DNA of 6,887 bases from an uncultured Alphaproteobacteria bacterium (GCA_913060845.1 CAJXVF010000120.1:1-6887); one strand, 5' to 3'; numbered from the stretch's first letter, positions 1 through 5,857 are shown. Notes: generated by a model not told the origin, from the sequence alone. A program made the numbers and translations.

Positions 1-48
1 TCTACACCTCTCTATTCGTCGGCAGCGTCAGATGTGTATAAGAGACAG
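1..48. other. Illumina Nextera (Tn5) adapter contamination
   Basis: Bases 1-7 (TCTACAC) are the end of the P5 flow-cell oligo. Bases 8-15 (CTCTCTAT) match a standard Nextera i5 index. Bases 16-29 (TCGTCGGCAGCGTC) are the read-1 primer portion, and bases 30-48 (AGATGTGTATAAGAGACAG) are the 19-bp Tn5 mosaic end. Genomic sequence therefore begins at base 49. Translated on the minus strand, this block adds the artefact peptide VSYTHLTLPTNREV and then a stop (bases 2-4) to the transporter gene that runs into it. The order P5 end, index, primer, mosaic end is that of a library molecule and not of a natural transposon. Confidence 0.98.
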
Positions 49-580
49 GGCCAATGCCGATTGCAGTCCCGTTTAGGCTATCTCTCGCCGTCCAAAGAGC
101 GTCGATCTTGGCGATGAAGTCAGCAGGAACTTGGGCAATTGATAGGCCAAACACGTCTTTAAGCTGGCTCGTGGCGATAATGACGCCGATGCCAATGGTG
201 AAGCCATTGATCACTGGTTCTGGCACATAGGAAACTAGGTTACCGGCGCGTAGAAATCCGGCGATCAACATGATTATTCCGGCCATGAAGGTTGCAAGCA
301 CCAGGCCGTCATACCCATGTTCGGCAATGACCCCGAACACAACGACAATTAACGCGCCCGTCGGCCCGCCGATCTGCACCCTACTGCCGCCAAGCAAGGA
401 GATAAGGAACCCGGCGACGATCGCGGTCACCAACCCCTTCTCAGGCCCAGCGCCTGAAGCGATAGCAATGGCAAGGCTCAACGGCAGAGCAACCATGGCG
501 ACGGTTACGCCAGCGATTAGGTCGCCAACGAATTGTTGTTTGTTATAGGTGCGCAGGATCGTCAAAAGTTTGGGTTTCAT
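49..580 (-). CDS. SulP family inorganic anion transporter, N-terminal part (cut by contig end)
   Basis: This is the N-terminal third of a SulP/SLC26-type inner-membrane permease. Members carry sulfate, bicarbonate or other anions, usually with H+ or Na+. The start is the ATG at 578-580. 177 genuine residues are present before the adapter, whereas full members have about 500-570 plus a cytoplasmic STAS domain, which is not seen here. The family signature is visible: DLIAGVTVAMVALPLSLAIA (residues 20-39, first membrane helix), a GPEKGL turn (45-50), and GGSRVQIGGPTGA (64-76), the conserved substrate-site loop. Further hydrophobic helices lie at about 51-64, 74-86, 92-110 and 123-139, the last preceded by a VPEPVINGF motif. 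The substrate cannot be told from this fragment. The gene lies 140 bases downstream of the VOC gene on the same strand. No strong Shine-Dalgarno is seen; an imperfect dyad lies just upstream. Residues after G177 are adapter-derived and should be discarded. Confidence 0.9.
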
Positions 581-587
581 GATCCAA

Positions 588-608
588 GGGAAGCTGAAGC
601 TACTTCCC
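588..608 (-). promoter_or_regulatory. Possible operator dyad upstream of SulP gene
   Basis: GGGAAG (588-593) and CTTCCC (603-608) form a 6-bp inverted repeat with a 9-base spacer. It lies 8-28 bases upstream of the SulP ATG, between it and the VOC gene. The position would suit an operator or leader hairpin. The arms are short, though, and a match like this is not rare by chance. No regulator gene is nearby. Confidence 0.2.
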
Positions 609-720
609 GAGAATACAAACCAATGAGCTCGCCACTGACACCCTCAAAATTGAAAGGTGCGTCTGCGAATGCAAGCGGGATTTATCGAAGTGATAGCTGT
701 CCTCGCCTTTGTGGCTCGCG

Positions 721-1137
721 CTACCCGTCTCGTCCAGGTTCGGTCGGATCGTTGGAGAACAGCGCGATTTTTTTGCCTTGAGGGTCACGAAGGTAGCCAA
801 CATAAAAATGCGGTCCATATGCCTCGCGGAAGCCCGGCTGTCCCTCATTAAAGCCGCCTGCGGCAAGCGCTGCAGCGTGAAGGTCACGGACTTGCTTTTG
901 GCTACGGGCCTTGAATGCGGTCATAGCACCGTTCCCAGCCGAAGCCGGGCGTCCGTCAAAGGTTGGTTTGACGTAGAAATCTGGCAGGGCGGCAGGCTGA
1001 CTCGGTTGGTCTGGCAGCACATAGCTTAAGCCCTCAGAACCCTCCTTCAGCCCGTAGCTAAGGGCAGGCAGGAAGGCATTGTAGAACCGCTTCGCGCGAA
1101 CAATGTTATCAGCACCAACGGTAACGTAGGCAATCAT
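721..1137 (-). CDS. VOC family (glyoxalase/bleomycin-resistance fold) protein
   Basis: This encodes a 138-residue single-module VOC-superfamily protein, a typical length. The start is the ATG at 1135-1137, chosen because AGGAG lies 8 bases upstream; a TTG 18 bases further up has no such site. The fold's opening strand and helix are visible (MIAYVTVGADNIVRAKRFYN, residues 1-20). The second half contains GNGAMTAFKA (69-78), an Ala-rich helix with the family's typical AAALAAGG (88-95), YGPHFYVGYLRDPQGKKIA (107-125) and a short polar tail. The usual metal ligands of glyoxalase I or dioxygenases look absent: Tyr4 replaces the first-strand His, Met72 sits where many relatives have His, and Ala125 sits where the C-terminal Glu is expected. 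The substrate is unknown, and a lyase, isomerase or binding role are all possible. The fold call is firm; the function is not. Confidence 0.85.
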   Translation of the reverse strand: MIAYVTVGADNIVRAKRFYNAFLPALSYGLKEGSEGLSYVLPDQPSQPAALPDFYVKPTFDGRPASAGNGAMTAFKARSQKQVRDLHAAALAAGGFNEGQPGFREAYGPHFYVGYLRDPQGKKIALFSNDPTEPGRDG

Positions 1138-1219
1138 GCTGCGGGCTCCTCTCAAGGAGTTGGGTAATTGTGACGAGGTCCACTGTTTCGAAGCGAGATT
1201 TCGCAGGCCCTTTTAAAGG

Positions 1220-1238
1220 TTGCACCATCAGGCTGCAA
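1220..1238. promoter_or_regulatory. Candidate operator dyad in divergent intergenic region
   Basis: The 226 bases between the divergent VOC (minus) and alcohol dehydrogenase (plus) genes contain TTGCA-N9-TGCAA (1220-1238). It fits the T-N11-A pattern of LysR-type operators. An 11-base palindrome, CCTTTTAAAGG (1209-1219), lies directly beside it. A wider GTGACA (1305-1310) / TGTCAC (1334-1339) pair lies nearer the dehydrogenase start. No LysR-type gene is in the window and I see no convincing -35/-10 pair. A shared operator for the two divergent genes is possible but unproven. I see no gene in this gap. Confidence 0.25.
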
Positions 1239-1363
1239 AGACTGAACGGCAGCTTTGTCCAGACAGCAGACTTCGGCAGTGGTAGTGTCCCTGCGAGCCA
1301 TGGAGTGACAAACCCCACCCCGTGCTGAGCGCATGTCACAAGTCAATAGAACGGATTTGATCG

Positions 1364-2383
1364 ATGAAAGCCGTAGGTTTCGAGGAATACTTGCCGATTG
1401 AGGCACCGAACGCCTTTCTGGATCTGGAGATGGCGAAGCCCGTGCCAGAGGGCCAGGATATTCTGGTCGCTGTGAAGGCGGTCGCGATCAATCCGGTTGA
1501 TACCAAGGTGCGCGCCAACCGGGGTGTTCCGGCCAAGGTCGAGAATGGGCCCCGCGTCATCGGCTATGACGCAAGCGGCGTGGTTGAAGCTGTCGGGCCG
1601 GACGCGACGCTTTTCAAAGTGGGGGACACTGTCTGGTATGCGGGTGACATCACGCGGTCCGGCTGCAATGCAGAATTCCATTTGGTGGATGAGCGGATAG
1701 TCGGCCACGCGCCGAAATCACTTAGTTTAGTAGAGGCCGCAGCCCTCCCCCTCACCACAATCACGGCCTATGAAGCGTTCTTTGATCGGCTTGGTATCGA
1801 CAGAGACGGCGCGAACAAAGGCCAGAGCATCCTCATCATCGGTGCTGGTGGCGGTGTTGGCTCCATTGGCATTCAACTGGCGAAACATGCGGGCCTGACC
1901 GTTATCGCGACAGCGTCCCGGCCCGAAACTGAAGCCTGGGTGAAGGCGCTTGGCGCAGACCATGTCGTCAATCATCGCGAGGATATGGTCGCCCAGGTGC
2001 GCGCACTCGGCATGCAGTTCGTGGATCACATCGCGATCTTCAATGACATGCGCCATTGGGATACGGCGGTGGAGCTGATCCGCCCACAAGGCGGCATAGT
2101 CTCCATCGACGATACGAACTTGCCGATGCCCATGGACGTTATGAAAATGAAATCCGCCAGCTTCCACTGGGAATTCATGTTCGCCCGCGCCATGCACCAA
2201 ACGCCTGACATGATTGAGCAACACAAGCTCCTAACCTGGGTTGCTGGTGAGATCGACAGGGGTGCCATGCGCACCACGCTCGATGAAGTCCTCACGCCAA
2301 TCAACGCTGCAAACATGCGCGAAGCCCATCGGCTGGTCGAAACAGGTCGGGCCAAAGGAAAGGTCGTCGTCGAAGGGTTCTAA
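1364..2383 (+). CDS. MDR-superfamily alcohol dehydrogenase / quinone oxidoreductase-like (adh_fam_1 type)
   Basis: This encodes a 339-residue medium-chain dehydrogenase/reductase, a cytosolic NAD(P)H-dependent oxidoreductase of the kind usually annotated 'zinc-binding alcohol dehydrogenase family protein' (TIGR02817-like). The N-terminal GroES-like domain opens MKAVGFEEYLPIE and contains INPVDTKVR (42-50) and GYDASGVVEAVG (67-78). The Rossmann domain has the nucleotide motif GAGGGVGS (160-167), followed by IQLAKHAGLTVIATAS. Despite the family name, catalytic zinc ligands are missing: the Cys46-type position reads NPVD, the His67-type position is Tyr68, and Cys101 is the only cysteine, so there is no structural zinc site either. 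It should act like a zinc-free quinone or enone reductase. The substrate is not identifiable. The ATG at 1364 begins the conserved family N-terminus, but the Shine-Dalgarno is weak. The carboxyltransferase follows 89 bases later on the same strand, so co-transcription is possible. Confidence 0.88.
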   Translation: MKAVGFEEYLPIEAPNAFLDLEMAKPVPEGQDILVAVKAVAINPVDTKVRANRGVPAKVENGPRVIGYDASGVVEAVGPDATLFKVGDTVWYAGDITRSGCNAEFHLVDERIVGHAPKSLSLVEAAALPLTTITAYEAFFDRLGIDRDGANKGQSILIIGAGGGVGSIGIQLAKHAGLTVIATASRPETEAWVKALGADHVVNHREDMVAQVRALGMQFVDHIAIFNDMRHWDTAVELIRPQGGIVSIDDTNLPMPMDVMKMKSASFHWEFMFARAMHQTPDMIEQHKLLTWVAGEIDRGAMRTTLDEVLTPINAANMREAHRLVETGRAKGKVVVEGF

Positions 2384-2472
2384 GGTCCTCATGGGGCACT
2401 GAGTGGCGCATATTGTTTAGCCGATATAGTCTTCCTGCCAATCTCCCGATGACTGCAGGATCTGATCTACCC

Positions 2473-3993
2473 ATGGCGCATGAAGACAAAATTGCTGAAC
2501 TAGAACGACGGCGCGCGAAAGCGCTTGCAATGGGCGGGGAGCGCAAGCTGGAGGCACGGCGGAATGCTGGTGTTCTCAATGCGCGGGAACGGTTGGATTA
2601 TCTGCTGGACGACGGGTCCTTTCTGGAGGCCGGTCTGCACGCCTACTCGATCCGCCCCGAAACGCGGGAGAAATCCCCTGCGGACGGCAAAATCGCTGGA
2701 TATGGCAAGATTAATGGGCGGCCTGCAGCCTTGGTTGCGAATGATTTCACGGTGATGGGGGCCTCCTCCTCCCAAGTGAACATGAAAAAAATGGGGCATA
2801 TGAAGAAGACCGCGCGGGAACGCCGGATGCCTCTGGTCCTGCTTGGCGAAAGCAGTGGCGGACGCATGCCAGACCGCATGGGCGCATCAGGCCGCGCCAC
2901 CATTGGCCAAGATCGCGAAGAATACCGCCGCACCCGTGATACACCGTGGGTCTCAACACTGATGGGCCAATCCTACGGCTCTTCCACCTGGTACAGCGTG
3001 ATATCGGACGTCGTGTTTGCGCGCAAAGGTGCCGTGATGGCTGTCACCAGCCCACGGGTTACCTCTATCGCCATTAGCCAGGATATTTCAGCCGAAGAGC
3101 TTGGCGGATGGGAACTGCACGCCAAAACAACTGGCCTCGTCGATGCAGCCTTTGATACCGATGAGGAAGTGCTGGACGCCGTAAAAACCTACCTCTCCTA
3201 CATGCCATCTCACGCGGGTGCCGCCCCGCCTCGCGCCACGCCTGGCGTGGTTGATGACCAAGAGAAGTTATTGGACCTTGTGCCCGAAACCCGGCGGCGC
3301 GTTTATGACATGCGCAAAGTTCTCAACGTCATTGCGGACCAAGGCTCAATCTTTGAGCTGAAGGCACTGTTCGGGCGGGCGGTCATTACCACCTTCGCGC
3401 GGATTGAAGGTCGGGTCGTCGGTTTCCTGGCGAACAATCCCCGCTTCAAAGCTGGTTCTATTGACCCCGACGCCTGCGATAAAGCCGTGTCCTTTATTGT
3501 ACTGTGCGACAGCTTCAACATTCCCTTGATCTCTTTGGTCGATCAGCCCGGTTTCTTTATTGGTGTGGAAGGGGAACGGAAACGCGCCCCCGGCAAGATA
3601 ATGAACTGGATGAACGCGCTGGCCCAAGTCACGGTGCCGCGCTTTAGCGTGATTGTGCGCAAAAGCTTTGGCCAAGCCTATCTCAACATGGGCGGCGGGC
3701 GGAACGCGGATGAAGTGCTGGCCTGGCCCATGGCAGATCTGGGCTTCATGGAGCCCCGACTCGCCGTAAACGTGTTGCATGGGATTAAGGCTGAAGACGA
3801 TCCGGAGCGTTTCGAAGCCTTGGCGGCAGAGCTTGAACGCGACACCGAGGCCTGGGATTTGGCCGGGTTATATGAGGCACAATACGTCATCGACCCCCGC
3901 GAAACCCGCGCACATCTTGCCCGGTTGCTAGAAGTCTATGAGGGCCGGCAGGTTGGCGAACACCACCTGTCCAACTGGCCGACAACCTTCTAA
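2473..3993 (+). CDS. Acyl-CoA carboxylase, carboxyltransferase (beta) subunit
   Basis: This encodes a 506-residue COG4799-type (PccB/MccB-like) carboxyltransferase. It moves CO2 from carboxybiotin to an acyl-CoA in the cytosol. The ATG at 2473 gives MAHEDKIAELERRRAKAL, the usual helical N-terminus and usual length. An in-frame TTG at 2413 and ATG at 2449 would only add unrelated residues. The N-terminal crotonase-like domain includes NARERLDYLLD and the first oxyanion loop GESSGGRMPD (125-134, Gly129-Gly130). The C-terminal domain includes FIVLCDSFNIPLISLVDQPGF, then RKSFGQAYLNM (396-406) and LAWPMADLGFMEP. Relative to the PccB motif GGAYDVM, the second Gly is Gln401 and the Asp that helps set acyl-chain specificity is Leu404. 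Together with the SGGRMPD loop, this points to a divergent subfamily, and propionyl-CoA cannot be assumed. No biotin carboxylase/carrier (alpha) subunit is adjacent. Alternatives are methylcrotonyl-, geranyl- or another acyl-CoA carboxylase. Confidence 0.9.
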   Translation: MAHEDKIAELERRRAKALAMGGERKLEARRNAGVLNARERLDYLLDDGSFLEAGLHAYSIRPETREKSPADGKIAGYGKINGRPAALVANDFTVMGASSSQVNMKKMGHMKKTARERRMPLVLLGESSGGRMPDRMGASGRATIGQDREEYRRTRDTPWVSTLMGQSYGSSTWYSVISDVVFARKGAVMAVTSPRVTSIAISQDISAEELGGWELHAKTTGLVDAAFDTDEEVLDAVKTYLSYMPSHAGAAPPRATPGVVDDQEKLLDLVPETRRRVYDMRKVLNVIADQGSIFELKALFGRAVITTFARIEGRVVGFLANNPRFKAGSIDPDACDKAVSFIVLCDSFNIPLISLVDQPGFFIGVEGERKRAPGKIMNWMNALAQVTVPRFSVIVRKSFGQAYLNMGGGRNADEVLAWPMADLGFMEPRLAVNVLHGIKAEDDPERFEALAAELERDTEAWDLAGLYEAQYVIDPRETRAHLARLLEVYEGRQVGEHHLSNWPTTF

Positions 3994-3995
3994 AG

Positions 3996-4028
3996 CGTAG
4001 GGTTTCTACGGGATAGAGCCTGCTATCT
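3996..4028 (+). terminator. Weak stem-loops after the carboxyltransferase gene
   Basis: Two small hairpins follow the carboxyltransferase stop codon. The first is CGTAG-GGTTT-CTACG (3996-4010). The second is GATAG-N6-CTATC (4012-4027), extendable by one G-T pair. Neither is GC-rich or followed by a T-run, so they are at best inefficient or Rho-assisted ends. Rho-independent termination upstream of the flagellin is not convincingly encoded here. The larger 15-bp inverted repeat at 4071-4127 could contribute. Confidence 0.2.
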
Positions 4029-4060
4029 CGCTAATTTCTCAAATATTTCCCAGATCCTGC

Positions 4061-4219
4061 CGGCCATAATTGCCGGGTAGGCAAATCTTGCCTGCAGATA
4101 TTGCCGCCCATTTTTGCCTACCCGGCACTTTCTGCCGCTGGGCCTCGGCGTCGTGATTCCAGAAATCAAGGAAACCGGCGATTTCTGCCCTGTGGAAACT
4201 TGCCCGGCAATTGGCGCCC
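4061..4219. promoter_or_regulatory. Cluster of GGC-N7-GCC dyads, candidate sigma-54 activator (FlbD-like) sites
   Basis: Five copies of the exact pattern GGC-N7-GCC occur within 160 bases upstream of the flagellin promoter. They are CGGC-N7-GCCG at 4061-4075, AGGC-N7-GCCT at 4079-4093, CGGC-N7-GCCG at 4123-4137, CGGC-N7-GCCC at 4176-4190 and CGGC-N7-GCCC at 4205-4219. A one-mismatch copy, CTGC-N7-GCCG, is at 4092-4106. Centres at 4068, 4099 and 4130 are 31 bases apart, and the next is 53 bases on, close to whole helical turns. The last copy overlaps the -24 element. Such dyads suit a dimeric NtrC-type activator. In Caulobacter, FlbD binds GC-rich 'ftr' sites at sigma-54 flagellar promoters. 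Binding here is inference, and no flbD gene is in the window. Confidence 0.6.
4071..4127. repeat. Perfect 15-bp inverted repeat
   Basis: TGCCGGGTAGGCAAA (4071-4085) and its exact reverse complement (4113-4127) are separated by 27 bases. The centre of symmetry, 4099, coincides with the middle copy of the three evenly spaced dyads, so the whole 4061-4137 block is nearly symmetric. It could be duplicated activator half-sites, a cruciform-prone element or a long-loop hairpin in read-through mRNA from the carboxyltransferase gene. No T-run follows, so it is not a standard terminator. Confidence 0.8.
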
Positions 4220-4227
4220 GGTTTGCA
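4212..4227 (+). promoter_or_regulatory. Sigma-54 (-24/-12) promoter of the flagellin gene
   Basis: TGGCGC-CCGGT-TTGCA matches the RpoN consensus TGGCAC-N5-TTGCA with one mismatch. The invariant GG (4213-4214) and GC (4225-4226) have the correct 10-base separation. Transcription should start near 4238, giving a leader of about 110 nt before the ATG at 4348. Sigma-54 promoters drive late flagellar genes in several alphaproteobacteria. The promoter lies inside the N-terminal extension of the longest open frame (from 4114), which argues against that extension being translated. Confidence 0.85.
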
Positions 4228-4237
4228 ACATATGTTT

Positions 4238-4347
4238 TGTCCGAGGATGCAGACTGTATCAACCAGGTGGGGGTCCAAACGCCAGGAAGGCAGATGGCCC
4301 CCTGCGGCATGAAGCCCAAAAACCACTCCAGGATGGAGACTACGATC
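4238..4347 (+). promoter_or_regulatory. Structured flagellin mRNA leader with hairpin around the Shine-Dalgarno
   Basis: The predicted 5' UTR contains two possible hairpins. In the first, GGGGGTC (4269-4275) can pair with GGCCCCC (4296-4302), with one G-U pair. The second is CTCCA-GGA-TGGAG (4326-4338), whose 3' arm holds the GGAG Shine-Dalgarno (4335-4338), 9 bases before the ATG. Pairing would hide the ribosome site. In Caulobacter, flagellin mRNA translation and stability are controlled through the leader by FlbT and FlaF. A similar control here is inference from the position and structure alone. Confidence 0.4.
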
Positions 4348-5817
4348 ATGTCTTTAAACACTGTATCTAACTACTCAGCCAATGTGGCTCACCGTAATCT
4401 TGCTAGCACAGAGATGGAGATGTCTTCTTCGCTGGCGAAACTGTCGGCGGGCACGCGGGTGCTGTCATCGAAAGATGACGCTGCATCCATGGCCATTGGC
4501 TCTCGTATTAAAGCCGAAGTATCGGCTCTGAAACAGGCCAGCACCAACGCCGGCCAGGCGTCTTCCATGTTGCAGATCGCCGATGGCGCGATGGGCACTG
4601 TGGGCGATGTTCTGACCCGGATGAAGACGCTGGCTGTCCAGGGCGCTTCCGATAACTTGAGCTCTACCGAACGATCGATGCTCGACACCGAGTTTCAGTC
4701 GCTCCTGAGTGAAATTGATCGTGTTGCAAACGATACAGAATTTAACGGCACAAAGCTGGTTCAGGGTTCCACGGAAGTCACGGCGTCTGTCTCCGGATTG
4801 ACCGGTGATCAGAACAACATCGAAACAGCAGACGGCGTTGCATCTATCGCGTTTGATTCAGACGTTACAGACGCTGGCTTCACGGTGGAGTTCGACCAGG
4901 CCAATAACGTTCTCACCATGACCAACCTTGCGGATGGTACCAGTGAAGGCGTGGATATCGGCGCGACTGCTATTGCGCAGAACGCCACACAGGAAGTGCG
5001 CTTTGAGAACATGGGGGCCACGATCACGCTGAACAGCGCGTTCGACAAAGCCACCGATATCGCCACCACTGGCGGCTCTGCTTCGGCAAGCGCTGGCAGT
5101 ACCGGCGTTCTCGATACAGCGTCCTTCGAGATCACAGCAGCTACGGTCGGCGTCGGCGCGGGCTTAACAGGCACGTCCGGCACCATTGATGGCACGGCGG
5201 CAGCGTCTGCTGTTATTGCTATTGGTGGTTTCTCCGGGTCTGCTGACTTGAGCAGCACTGGCGCTAAATCCGTCACACTGTCGGATGGCACAGATTCGTT
5301 CACACTTGATTTCAATGTCACAACCGCTCTTGCGAATGGTGATGACTTTGACATTACGGCGAATGGCCTTGGCTCCTTGGCATTTACGGATTCGGAAACG
5401 TCTACCGACTCCAGCTTCACCTACAAGGTCGGCACCGGTACAACGGCGTCTGAAGATGACCTGACGTTCACGGTGGATTCTATCACCCAGACCGCTCTTG
5501 GCATCAACGGCACGGCGTTGACGGGGACGGATACCTCCAACTCCGATACCGCGCTGACCGCGATTAATAGTGCAATTGATACACTCAATACCTCACGCGC
5601 CAATATTGGTGCGGCACAGAACCGACTTGGGTTCGCGTCCGCCAATCTGGCGTCAACCATCGAAAACCAAGAAGCATCACGTTCGACGCTGATGGATCTC
5701 GATGTCGCCTCTGAGATGTCTAATTTCACATCAAAACAGGTGTTGATGCAGGCCGGCGTATCTATGCTGGCTCAGGCCAACCAGGTGCCGCAGAACCTAA
5801 TGCGTCTCTTCGGTTAA
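4348..5817 (+). CDS. fliC: Flagellin (flagellar filament protein)
   Basis: This encodes a 489-residue flagellin, exported by the flagellar type III system and polymerised into the filament. The ATG at 4348 gives MSLNTVSNYSANVAHRNLAS, the standard flagellin N-terminus, with GGAG 9 bases upstream. The 78-residue extension from 4114 is spurious because the promoter lies inside it. The N-terminal D0/D1 region (1-140) contains LSAGTRVLSSKDDAASMAIG, LTRMKTLAVQGAS and SEIDRVANDTEFNGTKL. The C-terminal D1/D0 region (about 395-489) contains NIGAAQNRLGFASANL, MDLDVASEMSNFTSKQVLMQ and ends NLMRLFG. Between them is about 255 residues of Gly/Ser/Thr/Ala/Asp-rich, acidic, surface-exposed sequence, much longer than in the roughly 270-residue Caulobacter flagellins. 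There is no Cys or Trp and only one Pro. It is monocistronic, with its own sigma-54 promoter and terminator; no other flagellar gene is visible. The symbol fliC is generic; fljK or flaA is equally apt. Confidence 0.96.
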   Translation: MSLNTVSNYSANVAHRNLASTEMEMSSSLAKLSAGTRVLSSKDDAASMAIGSRIKAEVSALKQASTNAGQASSMLQIADGAMGTVGDVLTRMKTLAVQGASDNLSSTERSMLDTEFQSLLSEIDRVANDTEFNGTKLVQGSTEVTASVSGLTGDQNNIETADGVASIAFDSDVTDAGFTVEFDQANNVLTMTNLADGTSEGVDIGATAIAQNATQEVRFENMGATITLNSAFDKATDIATTGGSASASAGSTGVLDTASFEITAATVGVGAGLTGTSGTIDGTAAASAVIAIGGFSGSADLSSTGAKSVTLSDGTDSFTLDFNVTTALANGDDFDITANGLGSLAFTDSETSTDSSFTYKVGTGTTASEDDLTFTVDSITQTALGINGTALTGTDTSNSDTALTAINSAIDTLNTSRANIGAAQNRLGFASANLASTIENQEASRSTLMDLDVASEMSNFTSKQVLMQAGVSMLAQANQVPQNLMRLFG

Positions 5818-5830
5818 TCCTGCCGCGGGT

Positions 5831-5857
5831 TCGGAGGCGCCAGGACGGCGCCTCCGA
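5831..5857 (+). other. Strong 11-bp hairpin just after the flagellin stop
   Basis: TCGGAGGCGCC (5831-5841) pairs perfectly with GGCGCCTCCGA (5847-5857) around the loop AGGAC. It begins 13 bases after the stop codon and has no T-run. It may protect the flagellin mRNA 3' end from exonucleases or assist the terminator that follows. Confidence 0.75.

Noticed and set aside
30..48. Natural Tn5/IS50 end
   Set aside because: The 19-bp mosaic end is preceded by the library primer, index and P5 sequence, so it is an adapter and not a transposon insertion.
1138..1155. VOC start at the TTG 18 bases upstream
   Set aside because: There is no ribosome site for it. The AGGAG lies 8 bases before the ATG at 1137, and the conserved fold starts there.
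1152..1406. Cys-containing minus-strand open frames across the divergent intergenic region
   Set aside because: They overlap the start of the dehydrogenase, have no ribosome site or recognisable domain, and would remove the space needed for divergent promoters.
1727..2224. 165-residue open frame antisense to the alcohol dehydrogenase
   Set aside because: It is fully overlapped by a well-conserved gene and shows no recognisable motifs.
2413..2472. Carboxyltransferase start at TTG 2413 (or ATG 2449)
   Set aside because: The extra residues do not resemble the family N-terminus. The ATG at 2473 gives the expected length and the MAHEDKIAELERRR start.
4061..4137. CRISPR-like repeat spacing (repeated TTGCC/GCCG every 31 bases)
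   Set aside because: The repeated unit is only a short dyad with no long direct repeat, and it sits directly upstream of a sigma-54 promoter, so an operator array explains it better.
4114..4347. N-terminal extension of the flagellin from an upstream in-frame start
   Set aside because: The sigma-54 promoter and dyads lie within it, it has no flagellin similarity, and the ATG at 4348 has a good Shine-Dalgarno and gives the canonical N-terminus.
4809..5420. 203-residue open frame antisense to the flagellin
   Set aside because: It lies wholly inside the repetitive, low-complexity flagellin insert on the opposite strand, has biased Val/Ser/Ala composition and resembles no family I know. It is a shadow frame.
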